From NCBI RefSeq assembly GCF_001578885.1, contig NZ_KQ969495.1, forward strand, positions 588,500 to 632,469: a stretch of 43,970 bases of DNA. Direction: 5' to 3'. Under the pieces are notes generated by a model. It saw only the letters and a list, made by a program, of their open reading frames with translations. It was not told where the DNA came from and searched no databases. Of the stretch, positions 25,050 through 33,786 are shown one piece after another (positions within the stretch are counted from its first letter, which is position 1; each line of letters starts with the position of its first letter). Made by a program: the position numbers and the translations under genes. The DNA comes from Streptococcus sp. DD12. Its GTDB lineage: Bacteria; Bacillota; Bacilli; Lactobacillales; Streptococcaceae.

Positions 25050-26213
25050 GTGAAAAAATCCGCTTGTCTCATACCAGGTATTATCTTATTGGGAGCTGTC
25101 ATGAGGGTTCCTTTTACGGCCATTCCAACCATCTTGACCGATATAGCGAGTGGTTTACATGTTTCCATTAGTAACCTAGGGATTTTGACCTCTCTCCCCC
25201 TACTCATGTTTGCCCTCTTTTCATCGCTGGCGCCAGCCTGGGCTGCTAAAATTGGCCTAGAAAAACTCTTAGCCCTCTCTCTTTTTGTCCTACTTCTGGG
25301 TTCGCTCGTGCGAATTATTTCCCTACCCGCCTTATATTTAGGTACTTTACTGGTCGGCTTTGCCATCGCCATGATTAATGTCCTTTTACCGAGTCTAGTC
25401 TCGCACTATTTTCCGCAAAAGGTTGGCTTTTATACCGCTCTCTACCTAACCGTCATGGGCCTAACGACTGCTCTAGGGTCTAGTTTGGCTGTTCCTATCG
25501 TGAATGCCAGTTCTTGGCAGATTTTTATCCTCTTATTAAGTGGCCTAATCGGACTTGCCACTCTGGTCTGGTTGCCCAATACCCGTCATAACCACCGTTT
25601 CGCTCAAGCGCAAACCAATGGTGTGGCAACATCACTCTGGCGAAATAAAGCGGCCCTCGTTTTTCTAGTATTTGGTGGTTTGCAATCATTGCTCTACTAT
25701 ACGTTAATGGCCTGGTTGCCAACGATTGCCCAAACTGCTGGTTTGTCTCAGGTAGAAGCAGGCCTGATTGCGGGCGCCTTCTCTTTCATCAGCATCCCTG
25801 TTTCCATGGTAACACCGTCGCTCATCGCTAGGCTTAACCAAAAAGGCAGGATAGCCTTTATGACAGCCGTTGCTGGGCTTTCTGTATTGGGCTTGGTTGG
25901 CCTTTTACTACCTAGCGCAAAGTTTAACTTTTGGTTAGTCATCAGCCTCCTCTTAGGCCTGTCAACCAGTGTGCTTTTCCCTTATATGATGCTCTCCTTC
26001 TCCTTAAAAACAAGTAATTCTCAAGCTACCGCACGTTTATCGGGCATGGTGCAATCAGGAGGTTACTGCATCGCGGCCACAGGTCCTGCCCTCCTTGGTT
26101 ATAGCTTTTCTGCCTTTCACTCTTGGGCAGTTTTGGTCATTGTCTTACTCCTGGCGACTCTGCTGATGACCTTAGCCATTTTTGCTATCGAAAAACACGA
26201 TACCATCCTATAA
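25050..26213 (+). CDS. MFS transporter, CynX/NimT-like
   Basis: 387 aa with about twelve membrane segments in two halves joined by a basic cytoplasmic loop (NTRHNHRF, near 170). The start MKKSACLIPGIILLGAVMRV and the Arg in the first segment resemble the cyanate/nitroimidazole-type (CynX/NimT) branch of the major facilitator superfamily. Substrate unknown. The start is GTG with AAAGGA eight bases upstream. Runs in the same direction 45 bases after the TVP38-like gene. Confidence 0.85.
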   Translation: MKKSACLIPGIILLGAVMRVPFTAIPTILTDIASGLHVSISNLGILTSLPLLMFALFSSLAPAWAAKIGLEKLLALSLFVLLLGSLVRIISLPALYLGTLLVGFAIAMINVLLPSLVSHYFPQKVGFYTALYLTVMGLTTALGSSLAVPIVNASSWQIFILLLSGLIGLATLVWLPNTRHNHRFAQAQTNGVATSLWRNKAALVFLVFGGLQSLLYYTLMAWLPTIAQTAGLSQVEAGLIAGAFSFISIPVSMVTPSLIARLNQKGRIAFMTAVAGLSVLGLVGLLLPSAKFNFWLVISLLLGLSTSVLFPYMMLSFSLKTSNSQATARLSGMVQSGGYCIAATGPALLGYSFSAFHSWAVLVIVLLLATLLMTLAIFAIEKHDTIL

Positions 26214-26250
26214 AAGAAAAACCACTACAGAATTGTAGTGGTCTTTTGAC
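26212..26250. terminator. Bidirectional terminator between the MFS gene and the DUF2130 gene
   Basis: ACCACTACA / TGTAGTGGT stem with GAAT loop, A-run on one side and T-run on the other, between convergent genes. Confidence 0.85.
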
Positions 26251-26261
26251 GTCGCAATCCC

Positions 26262-27602
26262 TTAGTCAGACTTTAGGGCTGCAAACTTTTCCCGCATGGT
26301 TGGGTTTTTTCGTGTTAATTTTTTGACAGAAACATCGTCTAGTTTGTTGTTGGCTAACCGCAACTGATTTTCACTGGTGGTCAGGGCCGCCTTAACAGCC
26401 TCCATGCGCTTAATGCTCTTATCAATCTCGTCGATTGCTTTTTTAAAATTACTGCTGGCAGAATTGTAGTTTTTAGCAAAAGCCTTTTTGAAACTTTCTA
26501 GGTCATCCTCAAAATGCGTGATATCAACATGCTGCTCTCGTACCTGCGCCAACTCCTGCTTGTACTTGAGCGAGTTTAAAGCCGCATTTCTCAAAAGCCC
26601 AATCAGTTGAATAAAGAGCTGGGGACGGACCACGTACATTTTAGGAAACTCATGGCTGACATCAACGATTCCAGTATTGAAATAATCATTATCAGCCTCT
26701 AGCATGGTGACCAAAACGGCATACTCACAGTTTTTCTCTGTGCGATCCTTATCCAATTCCTTGTAAAAATCACGGTTCTTGTGTTTGGTTTTGGTCTCAT
26801 CACTTTCATTTTTCATCTCAAACATGATGGACAAAATTTCCACACCATTTTCGTCTGTTTCGCGGTAAATAAAATCGCCCTTGGAACCCCTTCCAGAAAT
26901 GGTGTTGTCTTTTTCAAAACTAGCATTTGGAAAGGCGTAGGCACGCACCTTATTAAACTCAGTTTCTGCATAAATTTCTAAGCTTTCTCCAATAGCCTTG
27001 GTCGATTGTTGTGCCTTGAAGTTCTTATAAAAGTCAACTTCCTGTTGAGCGGCTTTGAGTTTTAATTCGTATTCTTGTTGGAGATTTGACAAAGAGAGCT
27101 GGGCTTCTTTTTCTTGCAAGTCCAATTGGTTTTTAACGGCATCACGCTCTTTTTCCACTTGAGCAACGGCTTCAACCAAGCTCGTTTTGTTTTCAAGACT
27201 GAGCACTTCCAATTGATTTTTGACTTGTGTCAGTTCCGTTTCCTTGCTGGCCAGGGCTTGTCTCACTTCTAGTTCTCTGATCGCCTCTGCCTTTTCTAAT
27301 TGTGAGGTCAACTCACTAATCGCCTGCTCTTTTTGGGTGAGAAGGGCCTGTGTTTCCATCTCTTGTGCTTGCTTTTGGCGCTCGATTTCATGTGACAACT
27401 GATCTATCTTTTTATCCTTAGCCTGAGCCTGCTCTTTTAGATCATTTTTGGCCCGCTCTTTTAAAAGCTCTTTTTCTTTTTCCAAGCGGTCATGGACTTC
27501 TTTTTCAAACTCACTACTGCGAACCTGACTGAGCAGTTGACTGTATTCTTTTTGGTCAACCGTAAAAACCGTTCCGCAGTGCGGACATGTTATTTGTGAC
27601 AT
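26262..27602 (-). CDS. DUF2130 protein: coiled coil with PD-(D/E)XK-like nuclease signature
   Basis: 446 aa. The N-terminus MSQITCPHCGTVF is half of a zinc ribbon (only C6 and C9 seen). Residues about 30-195 are a long, highly charged coiled coil. The DUF2130 core follows: GESLE with E206, GDF with D243, then FEMKNE with E262 and K264, the E...D...ExK order of the PD-(D/E)XK nuclease fold. A second helical segment ends the protein. Function is not established; a DNA-acting role is inferred from the fold signature and from the HsdS-like gene 80 bases upstream on the same strand. GGAGG lies 12 bases before the ATG, a little far. Confidence 0.8.
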   Translation of the reverse strand: MSQITCPHCGTVFTVDQKEYSQLLSQVRSSEFEKEVHDRLEKEKELLKERAKNDLKEQAQAKDKKIDQLSHEIERQKQAQEMETQALLTQKEQAISELTSQLEKAEAIRELEVRQALASKETELTQVKNQLEVLSLENKTSLVEAVAQVEKERDAVKNQLDLQEKEAQLSLSNLQQEYELKLKAAQQEVDFYKNFKAQQSTKAIGESLEIYAETEFNKVRAYAFPNASFEKDNTISGRGSKGDFIYRETDENGVEILSIMFEMKNESDETKTKHKNRDFYKELDKDRTEKNCEYAVLVTMLEADNDYFNTGIVDVSHEFPKMYVVRPQLFIQLIGLLRNAALNSLKYKQELAQVREQHVDITHFEDDLESFKKAFAKNYNSASSNFKKAIDEIDKSIKRMEAVKAALTTSENQLRLANNKLDDVSVKKLTRKNPTMREKFAALKSD

Positions 27603-27682
27603 TGTTTTGTCTTTCCTCCTTTTGTGAATTAGTAAGTCTCAATGGCAAAGAGGCTGGAAGTTTTTAGCTGTCCTGCCCACTT

Positions 27683-28279
27683 CTAGTACAAGTGCTTGGT
27701 AATATCGTCTTGAATTCTTTGCCATTCCTGATTTGCCCGAGAGAGCTTACGTTTATAATCCTCTCTGCCTTGCAGATAGCGTTGCGCTAAATAGGTTTGT
27801 TTAACCAAGGGGATTATCGGAACCTCAATACTGCCTAAGGCTTTACTGGAAATATTGAGCAATGACTGGCTACTACTTGCCTGGTCTAGGAGGGCTAATC
27901 CAAGCTTAGACTCAAAAAAGAACTTGAGATAATAGCCTGAGAGTTCCTTACCAGGCCGTACAACAATAATATTGGCCGATGCCACACAAGGAAAGTCCTG
28001 CTCCTCAAAAACAGCCGCCTTGTGAACGGTCCCTTTTGAAGCCAGCAATAAATCACCATCCTCTAAAAGGTAGCGTTGTAACAAACGCTTATCTCCAGAT
28101 AGCGATTGCAGGTCCTCCCCTTCAATCCCCAAGGGGCCTATGTCTCGTAAGTTGATGACTGCAATATCCCCAGGCGCGTCTTTGGGTGAGATGGCTTTTC
28201 CCTTAAAAATATCAGCCACTTGATGCAAGGGCCGGCGGTTAACTGTTAACTTTTCGTAATCACTGATTATCTTGTCCAT
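27683..28279 (-). CDS. Orphan type I restriction specificity (HsdS)-like protein
   Basis: 198 aa, half the size of a full HsdS and containing a single target-recognition-like domain: PLHQVADIFKGKAISPKD at the start, INLRDIGPLG, the DGDLLLASKGTV strand, then LNISSKALGSIEVPIIPL and a C-terminal helix (about 160-198) like the HsdS conserved spacer. No hsdM or hsdR is nearby. It may bind DNA as a dimer, or guide the DUF2130 protein. CGGAGG precedes the ATG. Confidence 0.78.
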   Translation of the reverse strand: MDKIISDYEKLTVNRRPLHQVADIFKGKAISPKDAPGDIAVINLRDIGPLGIEGEDLQSLSGDKRLLQRYLLEDGDLLLASKGTVHKAAVFEEQDFPCVASANIIVVRPGKELSGYYLKFFFESKLGLALLDQASSSQSLLNISSKALGSIEVPIIPLVKQTYLAQRYLQGREDYKRKLSRANQEWQRIQDDITKHLY

Positions 28280-28327
28280 GCCTTACCTCCGAATTGGTAG
28301 CTAAATACTAACATGATTTCACCAGTT

Positions 28328-28367
28328 AGGCAAGAAAAAAGAAGCTAGCTTCAAGCAAGCTTGCTTC
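28328..28367 (-). terminator. Terminator of the large membrane protein gene
   Basis: GAAGC-A-AGCTT / AAGCT-A-GCTTC stem with one mismatch and a five-base loop, then six T on the minus strand. Confidence 0.75.
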
Positions 28368-28374
28368 CTTTCTC

Positions 28375-30093
28375 TTAGGCTTTATGATGAAAAAGTCCCC
28401 AAATTCCCAAAATAATCCAAGACAGGATATTGAGCCAGATGGCAAAAACAAACGTTTTAGGCGACTGATAGCTTAAGGTCAAGTGATTGGTACCTTTTAC
28501 CTGATGGACAATGACTGTGCCAATCAGCCCTCTGCTATAATCCTTCTTCGTCAATTTGTGACCGTTCAATGTCAGACGGCTATCCGCATAAGCAATAACA
28601 GGGAGTTCGACTTGGCCAGCCGATTGAGCCTGCCAAGTGACCTGAAGCTCTTGGCCTGTCTGTACTTTTTGATACTTTTCATTAGGCTTGATGACAAGCT
28701 CATCATAGACATCGTAATAATTCACATCCGTCTTTTGCGACGTTTGAGGCAGGTAGTCTGGTGTGGATTTCACTGCCAAAGCTAACAAATCTGCCTTATC
28801 TTTACTGCTAAAAGCCTTTCGAATGCCTGCGTCATCTGTCAACACTCTCAGGTGTTTTCCGTTTGGAATCGTATTGTAGCTGTTACGGTAACCCCTTTGT
28901 TGGGGCAAAATCACTTGGAGTTGAACCCAGCCAGTCAAAGCCGTCAGTAACAAGAAAGCAAGACCTAGACGGCGCCAGCTCTTTTGCTGAAAAGCATTTT
29001 TCCATAAGAGTCCCAGACCCAGAAAAAGAAAAACAAGAGCAGGAACAAAAAAGCGAAATGGAAATTGTAAGGTCTCAATTGCCTTGATGTGGTGCGCATT
29101 GGCCCAGGCCCATGGAAAAAGGCTGGTGGCACAAAAACTAAAACCTAAAAAGCTCAGAAAAGTCAGGCGTGATAAAGCGGACGCTTGTCGCCATTTGAGC
29201 AACTGCCAGCCAACAAAGACAATGAGAAGAATGACCAGAAGGACAGGTGTCGCTAGCCAATAACTCGCCGTTCCGTTAATGGTGTTGGCTGCCATGCTTT
29301 TGTTTACAAATGGAGCTAATAAGGTATTTCTAGCATTGACCTGCACTAAGGGTAAAAAGACATTTAAGGACAAAAGGACGAAAACGAGCATACTTGCTAC
29401 AATACGCTTAATGGCCTGCCCCTTCTGCTGATCCGTCCAAAAGCCATAAGCGTAAAAAGGCAGGTAGCTTAATACCAAAAAGAAAGTCGATAGGAGGTGC
29501 ACCTGGGTCATCAGAGCAACCGAAAGGGCCAAACGGCCAATGGAAATCTTATGCTTTTGTGCATAATCAATGGCTGGAATGAGACACCAAGGGAAAATCG
29601 CTGCTCCCCAACTCGTGAAACCTTGACGATAGGTCCAATACTGAATACTAAAGGTTGTCATGTAAACCATAGCCATAGCTAAAGCTGGCCACTGATTGAG
29701 GTTTATGCGTTTGAGTAATCGAAAAAGTGAAAGCCCCGCTAGAGTCGCTATCAACCAACGACTCAAAAGCTGATAGGCTAACCAGGACGGCGTTAGTAAA
29801 ACCAACAAGCCTTGAAAATAGGCAAAGTAAGGGCCATAGAGGGCATTCACAATTCGGCCAGAAGCTTGAAAACCAAAGAGGGTCATAAAATAAGAATAAT
29901 GCCCCGTTTTGATTTGCATGGCTGTGTCATAAAAGCGGTTATAGTGAAATAACAAGTCACTTCCAGCTATAAAAGTCCCTTGTAGCCACTGTGGTAAAAT
30001 CAAACACAGCGCAAAGCCCATGATAATCACACTTGTCACTAGCACTTCACGACGCCGAAGACTAGAAAGACCTAATAAAACAGAATGAAACAT
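28375..30093 (-). CDS. Large polytopic membrane protein (PTPS-related/GT-C-like)
   Basis: 572 aa with about twelve hydrophobic segments up to residue 395, then an extracytoplasmic beta-rich domain (about 396-550, with AGQVELPVIAYADSRLTLNG) and a last membrane segment. The first outer loop contains GSDLLFHYNRFYD, an acidic motif like the donor-binding loop of lipid-linked glycosyltransferases; the layout fits the family loosely named 6-pyruvoyl-tetrahydropterin-synthase-related membrane proteins. Substrate unknown. The ATG at 30093 has no ribosome-binding site, and an extended -10 ends six bases upstream, so the message is probably leaderless. Confidence 0.7.
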   Translation of the reverse strand: MFHSVLLGLSSLRRREVLVTSVIIMGFALCLILPQWLQGTFIAGSDLLFHYNRFYDTAMQIKTGHYSYFMTLFGFQASGRIVNALYGPYFAYFQGLLVLLTPSWLAYQLLSRWLIATLAGLSLFRLLKRINLNQWPALAMAMVYMTTFSIQYWTYRQGFTSWGAAIFPWCLIPAIDYAQKHKISIGRLALSVALMTQVHLLSTFFLVLSYLPFYAYGFWTDQQKGQAIKRIVASMLVFVLLSLNVFLPLVQVNARNTLLAPFVNKSMAANTINGTASYWLATPVLLVILLIVFVGWQLLKWRQASALSRLTFLSFLGFSFCATSLFPWAWANAHHIKAIETLQFPFRFFVPALVFLFLGLGLLWKNAFQQKSWRRLGLAFLLLTALTGWVQLQVILPQQRGYRNSYNTIPNGKHLRVLTDDAGIRKAFSSKDKADLLALAVKSTPDYLPQTSQKTDVNYYDVYDELVIKPNEKYQKVQTGQELQVTWQAQSAGQVELPVIAYADSRLTLNGHKLTKKDYSRGLIGTVIVHQVKGTNHLTLSYQSPKTFVFAIWLNILSWIILGIWGLFHHKA

Positions 30094-30099
30094 AGTTTC

Positions 30100-30108
30100 A
30101 TTGTATCA
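30100..30108 (-). promoter_or_regulatory. Extended -10 directly upstream of the large membrane protein gene (leaderless start)
   Basis: TGATACAAT on the minus strand, six bases before the ATG at 30093; part of a start module nearly identical to that of the pabB-pabC gene. Confidence 0.6.
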
Positions 30109-30136
30109 CAAAAGTCAGCTAGAAAGCCAGCTCCCC

Positions 30137-30165
30137 TTGTTTTGTCCCAAAAATCGTGGTAAGAT
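30137..30165 (+). promoter_or_regulatory. Promoter of the DUF554 gene
   Basis: TTGTTT at 30137-30142, 17 bases, TAAGAT at 30160-30165 with upstream TG. Divergent from the membrane protein promoter. Confidence 0.55.
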
Positions 30166-30191
30166 TAGCCTAACTAAATAAGGAGGTGCTT

Positions 30192-30911
30192 ATGCCAGTC
30201 GGTGTTCTCATCAATACAGTTGCGATAGCCCTAGGAGGACTTTTTGGTGCCCTCTTTGGAGGTTTCTTAAAGGAAGATTTTAAAGCCCAGCTCAACATGA
30301 TTTTTGGTTTGGCCTCTATCGGTATGGGAATTTATTCCATGCTCGATATGAAGAACCTCTCGGCTGTTATCTTCTCAGTCGTCATCGGTACAGCATTTGG
30401 TCTTGCCATCCATTTTGGACAATGGATTGAGCGCGGGGCAGGTCTCATGGGAAAGACCTTCAAAAACCCTAACGAGAGTCTTTCAGAAAAGGAATTTATC
30501 ATTACCCTCGTCACCATCATCGTACTTTTTTGTGCGAGTGGAACAGGTATCTATGGAAGTCTCGTGTCCGGCATGACCGGAGATAGCACCATCCTCATCA
30601 CAAAATCTATTTTGGACTTTTTCACAGCCATGATTTTTGCGACAAGTCTGGGCCTAGTGGTTTCCTTAGTCGCTCTTCCACAATTCATCATCTTTTTCGC
30701 CCTCTTTTTAGCGGCCAAACAAATTATTCCGCTCACAACGCCTGTCATGATTAGTGACTTTAAAGCTTGCGGAGGCCTCTTGATGATTGCTACCGGTTTT
30801 CGGATTTTAGGGCTAAAAATGTTTCCAACTGCTGATATGATTCCAGCTATGGTTATCGTCATGCCTGTTTCCTGGGCCTGGACCCAGTGGATACTCCCTT
30901 TATTATCTTAA
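30192..30911 (+). CDS. DUF554 family membrane protein
   Basis: 239 aa from the ATG at 30192, chosen because AAGGAGG sits six bases upstream. About seven hydrophobic segments. Family landmarks are PVGVLINTVAIALGGLFGA at the start, FGLASIGMGIYSM, and FCASGTGIYGSLVSGMTGD in the middle. Related to YdfK/YqgA of other bacteria; function unknown, transporter or channel suggested by topology only. Followed 60 bases later by pabB-pabC on the same strand. Confidence 0.88.
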   Translation: MPVGVLINTVAIALGGLFGALFGGFLKEDFKAQLNMIFGLASIGMGIYSMLDMKNLSAVIFSVVIGTAFGLAIHFGQWIERGAGLMGKTFKNPNESLSEKEFIITLVTIIVLFCASGTGIYGSLVSGMTGDSTILITKSILDFFTAMIFATSLGLVVSLVALPQFIIFFALFLAAKQIIPLTTPVMISDFKACGGLLMIATGFRILGLKMFPTADMIPAMVIVMPVSWAWTQWILPLLS

Positions 30912-30956
30912 TTATCAGCCTTAAGGCTGTTTTCTTTTATTCCAGCAAGCATTTTG

Positions 30957-30965
30957 TGATACACT
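30957..30965 (+). promoter_or_regulatory. Extended -10 directly upstream of pabB-pabC (leaderless start)
   Basis: TGATACACT, six bases before the ATG at 30972; no Shine-Dalgarno present. Confidence 0.6.
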
Positions 30966-30971
30966 AAACCT

Positions 30972-32702
30972 ATGCACCATCTAACTATCATTGATTTTAA
31001 GCCTCTTAAAGAACGCCTCATTTTTACAGACCCCCTCTTAGAGTTAAAAACATCCGATTTGTCTCAGGTCAAGGGCATTCTTGACAAAGCAGAAAACTAC
31101 CAGAAACAAGGCTTTTACGTGGTTGGTTACCTAGCCTATGAAGCTGCCAAGGCCTTTGACCCCCTATTTACCGTACACGCTGGCCCCCTGCAGACAGAAT
31201 ATCTGGCCTACTTTAGTGTTCATCGCCACCCCAAGCGAGTTCCGTTTCCAACCGCCTACAGGCCTGTTGATATGCCAAAAACGTGGCAATCTGCTGTCAG
31301 TCAAGAGGCCTATAAAAAGGCCATTAGCCAAATCAAAAACCATCTGCGTCAAGGTGACAGCTATCAGGTCAACTACACGATACCGCTTTCGGCTAATCTG
31401 ACCGCAGATGCTTTAGCCATTTATGAGCAAATCCGTCTGGAACAAGACGCTCAGTACAATGCTTATATTGCGCATGATGACCAAAAAATCCTCTCCATCA
31501 GCCCTGAGCTTTTCTTTGAACGTCAGGGGTCGCATTTGCTAACACGTCCCATGAAGGGCACCATCGCTCGTGGTATCTCTGACGAAGATGACCTCTCACG
31601 CGCTGAGTGGCTGGCACAAGATGCCAAAAATCGTGCAGAAAATATGATGATTGTCGACTTGTTGCGCAATGACATGAACCGCATCTCCCTTGTTGGGAGT
31701 GAAAAAGTCCCCCACTTGTGCCAAGTGGAACAATACGCCACCGTTTGGCAAATGACCTCAACCATCACCACCGAACTCCGAGAAAATACGCAACTGGCCA
31801 CTATTTTTTCAGCACTCTTTCCTTGTGGTTCCATCACAGGTGCCCCTAAAATCGCCACGATGGCCATTATTCACGCACTGGAGCCAAACCCTAGAGGGGT
31901 CTACTGTGGCACCATAGGTGTCCTCTTGCCTGACGGTAATGCAATTTTTAATGTCGCCATTCGGACCCTCCAAGTCCACAAGCAAGAAGCTATATACGGT
32001 GTCGGGGGTGGCATTACTTGGATGAGTGATTGGAAAAGTGAGTATCAAGAAACCAAAGAAAAAGCCCAGGTACTCTATCAAAAGCACCCTAAGTTTGACC
32101 TCATCACCACAGCTCGATTGGAAAATGGGCAAGTCAGCTTTGCAAATGACCATCTCAAACGGCTAAAAAAGGCTAGTCGCTATTTCCACTACCCCTTCGA
32201 TGAGAAGCAATTTTGGCAGGCCATCGCAGAGGTGCAAAGTCAGACAGACCCTCATCAGAGCTACCGCCTAAGGCTGGCTCTATCACGGACGGGAGACTTG
32301 CAGGTTAATACAGATATCTTAACCCCCTTGCCAGAGACCTTTTTACAAGCCAAGCTAGTCTTACAGACTAAAGATTTGGCAAATCCTTTCACGCATTTTA
32401 AAACCAGTTACCGCCCACACTTGCCAAAGAGTTCTCACGAAATTATCTTCTTTGATGAAAAGGGGAATTTACTTGAAACGACAATTGGCAATCTTATCGT
32501 TGAAAAAGATGGTCAAAAGTGGACACCCCCCGCTGACCTCGACATTTTAAACGGCATTTTTCGGCAAAAGCTCGTCACTAGTGGTCGTGTCAAAGAAAAA
32601 TACCTGAAGATAAAAGACCTCAAAGATGCTGATGCCATCTACGCTTGTAACGCCGTGCGTGGTTGTTACCCCCTGACCTTAGACCTTGAAGACGAGACCT
32701 AA
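30972..32702 (+). CDS. pabB: Fused aminodeoxychorismate synthase component I / aminodeoxychorismate lyase
   Basis: 576 aa bifunctional enzyme of p-aminobenzoate and folate synthesis. Residues about 1-365 are the chorismate-binding PabB part (GDSYQVNYT, SISPELFFE, the TRPMKGT and DLLRNDMNRIS motifs, CGSITGAPK, YCGTIG, GGGITWMSDWKSEY). Residues about 372-576 are a PLP-dependent PabC-like lyase (TARLENGQ, LKRLKKASRYF, THFKTSYRP with the candidate PLP lysine, ETTIGNLIV, NGIFRQKLV). One chain thus turns chorismate plus ammonia into p-aminobenzoate and pyruvate. No pabA glutaminase lies nearby; a glutaminase encoded elsewhere, such as TrpG, may serve. Leaderless start predicted. Confidence 0.92.
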   Translation: MHHLTIIDFKPLKERLIFTDPLLELKTSDLSQVKGILDKAENYQKQGFYVVGYLAYEAAKAFDPLFTVHAGPLQTEYLAYFSVHRHPKRVPFPTAYRPVDMPKTWQSAVSQEAYKKAISQIKNHLRQGDSYQVNYTIPLSANLTADALAIYEQIRLEQDAQYNAYIAHDDQKILSISPELFFERQGSHLLTRPMKGTIARGISDEDDLSRAEWLAQDAKNRAENMMIVDLLRNDMNRISLVGSEKVPHLCQVEQYATVWQMTSTITTELRENTQLATIFSALFPCGSITGAPKIATMAIIHALEPNPRGVYCGTIGVLLPDGNAIFNVAIRTLQVHKQEAIYGVGGGITWMSDWKSEYQETKEKAQVLYQKHPKFDLITTARLENGQVSFANDHLKRLKKASRYFHYPFDEKQFWQAIAEVQSQTDPHQSYRLRLALSRTGDLQVNTDILTPLPETFLQAKLVLQTKDLANPFTHFKTSYRPHLPKSSHEIIFFDEKGNLLETTIGNLIVEKDGQKWTPPADLDILNGIFRQKLVTSGRVKEKYLKIKDLKDADAIYACNAVRGCYPLTLDLEDET

Positions 32703-32783
32703 GAGCATGACGGCAATTCTTTTGCAACTGCCACAAAACACCTTAGATTTTAGAGGCTTTGTCCAAGACAACAGATTCTATTC

Positions 32784-32824
32784 AAAAACGATTGGACCAT
32801 CAAATCCAACCGTTTTTTTTGTTT
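32784..32824. terminator. Bidirectional terminator between pabB-pabC and the TDT transporter gene
   Basis: AAAACG-A-TTGGA / TCCAA-C-CGTTTT stem with an eight-base loop, A-rich on one side and eight T on the other, between convergent genes. Confidence 0.8.
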
Positions 32825-32865
32825 TTATACTGTCATGCCTTTTATGCTAACAGAATCTCTCCTCC

Positions 32866-33786
32866 CTACTTTTGCGAATCACTTGTGCTTTTGCAGATGA
32901 ATTGCCCTAAGACATAAAGCAAAACAAGCGTTGCTAAAAAGCGCTCCGTCCAAAACAACCAAGGCAACGGGTGATGAAGCCCAGCCAACCCCAACTGGAG
33001 GGCGGTCGCAGAAATCGTTAGGGGAAAGGTCATGGCCGAAAAGGCGGGTGAAAAAGCTCGCCTTAAGAGAGTTTTCAGGCTTATGACCACATAAACGTAA
33101 AGGGCTTGTGAAAGAATCAGGAAAATGAGCAAATAAGTCCATGCGCCTTGAAAAACCCCGATGGCCTGCCCTGCTACAAGAAGAAGGGACAAGGGCGCGC
33201 AAAGAATAGCTTTTTGGGCTAATAAGGCTTCAGGAAGACCTTGTTTGGCCAAACGTATCAGCAAGGGAGGGTACAAAATCAAGCTGGCCAATAAACCAAA
33301 GTAAAAGACGAGCTGAGCCAAAATGGATTGGCCCGTAACTTGACTGGTGACAGCTCCCATAGCTATCCCAACATAAAGAACCGTCCAACTCGGCAAGACC
33401 TGTTGGTACCAGCGCTTTTTGGCAAAGGTCAGGGTAAAGTATAGGATTAAGGCCAGATGACCACCAAAGGCCAACCACCATAAAACTTGCGCTAAGCCCA
33501 GAAGACTTGGCCATTGACTGATATAGTGAGACAGTAAGAGACTAGCCATGGGAAAGGTCGCAAAACTTGAAGCAAAGGCAGGGGTTTGGATAGCTTGCAA
33601 CCATTTTCGCCAATGCCTCCCCCAATAAAAGACATAAGCCAGCCATAAACACAGACCGACACCCGTCAGGATTTGCGAAAAAACTGGCCAGTCAACCGTC
33701 CATGATTTTCCTAAACCAAAAAGGGCCAAGATGGCCCCTGAAAGCAAGAAGGGTGGCTGCTTTAAAAGATTGCCTAACCGTCTCAT
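32866..33786 (-). CDS. TDT-family transporter (TehA/SLAC1-like)
   Basis: 306 aa with nine to ten hydrophobic segments. Typical of the tellurite-resistance/dicarboxylate transporter family: QTPAFASSFATFPMASLLLS with the family FATFPM-like motif, and PAFSAMTFPLTISATAL in the later half, which repeats the fold. Members export organic acids, sulfite or anions. The start overlaps the stop of the upstream gene by four bases (ATGA), so the two are translationally coupled. Substrate unknown. Confidence 0.83.
   Translation of the reverse strand: MRRLGNLLKQPPFLLSGAILALFGLGKSWTVDWPVFSQILTGVGLCLWLAYVFYWGRHWRKWLQAIQTPAFASSFATFPMASLLLSHYISQWPSLLGLAQVLWWLAFGGHLALILYFTLTFAKKRWYQQVLPSWTVLYVGIAMGAVTSQVTGQSILAQLVFYFGLLASLILYPPLLIRLAKQGLPEALLAQKAILCAPLSLLLVAGQAIGVFQGAWTYLLIFLILSQALYVYVVISLKTLLRRAFSPAFSAMTFPLTISATALQLGLAGLHHPLPWLFWTERFLATLVLLYVLGQFICKSTSDSQK

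Noticed and set aside
27683..28279. Complete type I restriction system
   Set aside because: No hsdM or hsdR in the window, and only one recognition-like domain.
31498..32153. Several long minus-strand frames inside pabB-pabC
   Set aside because: They are shadows of the real gene, with no ribosome-binding site and no recognisable protein features.
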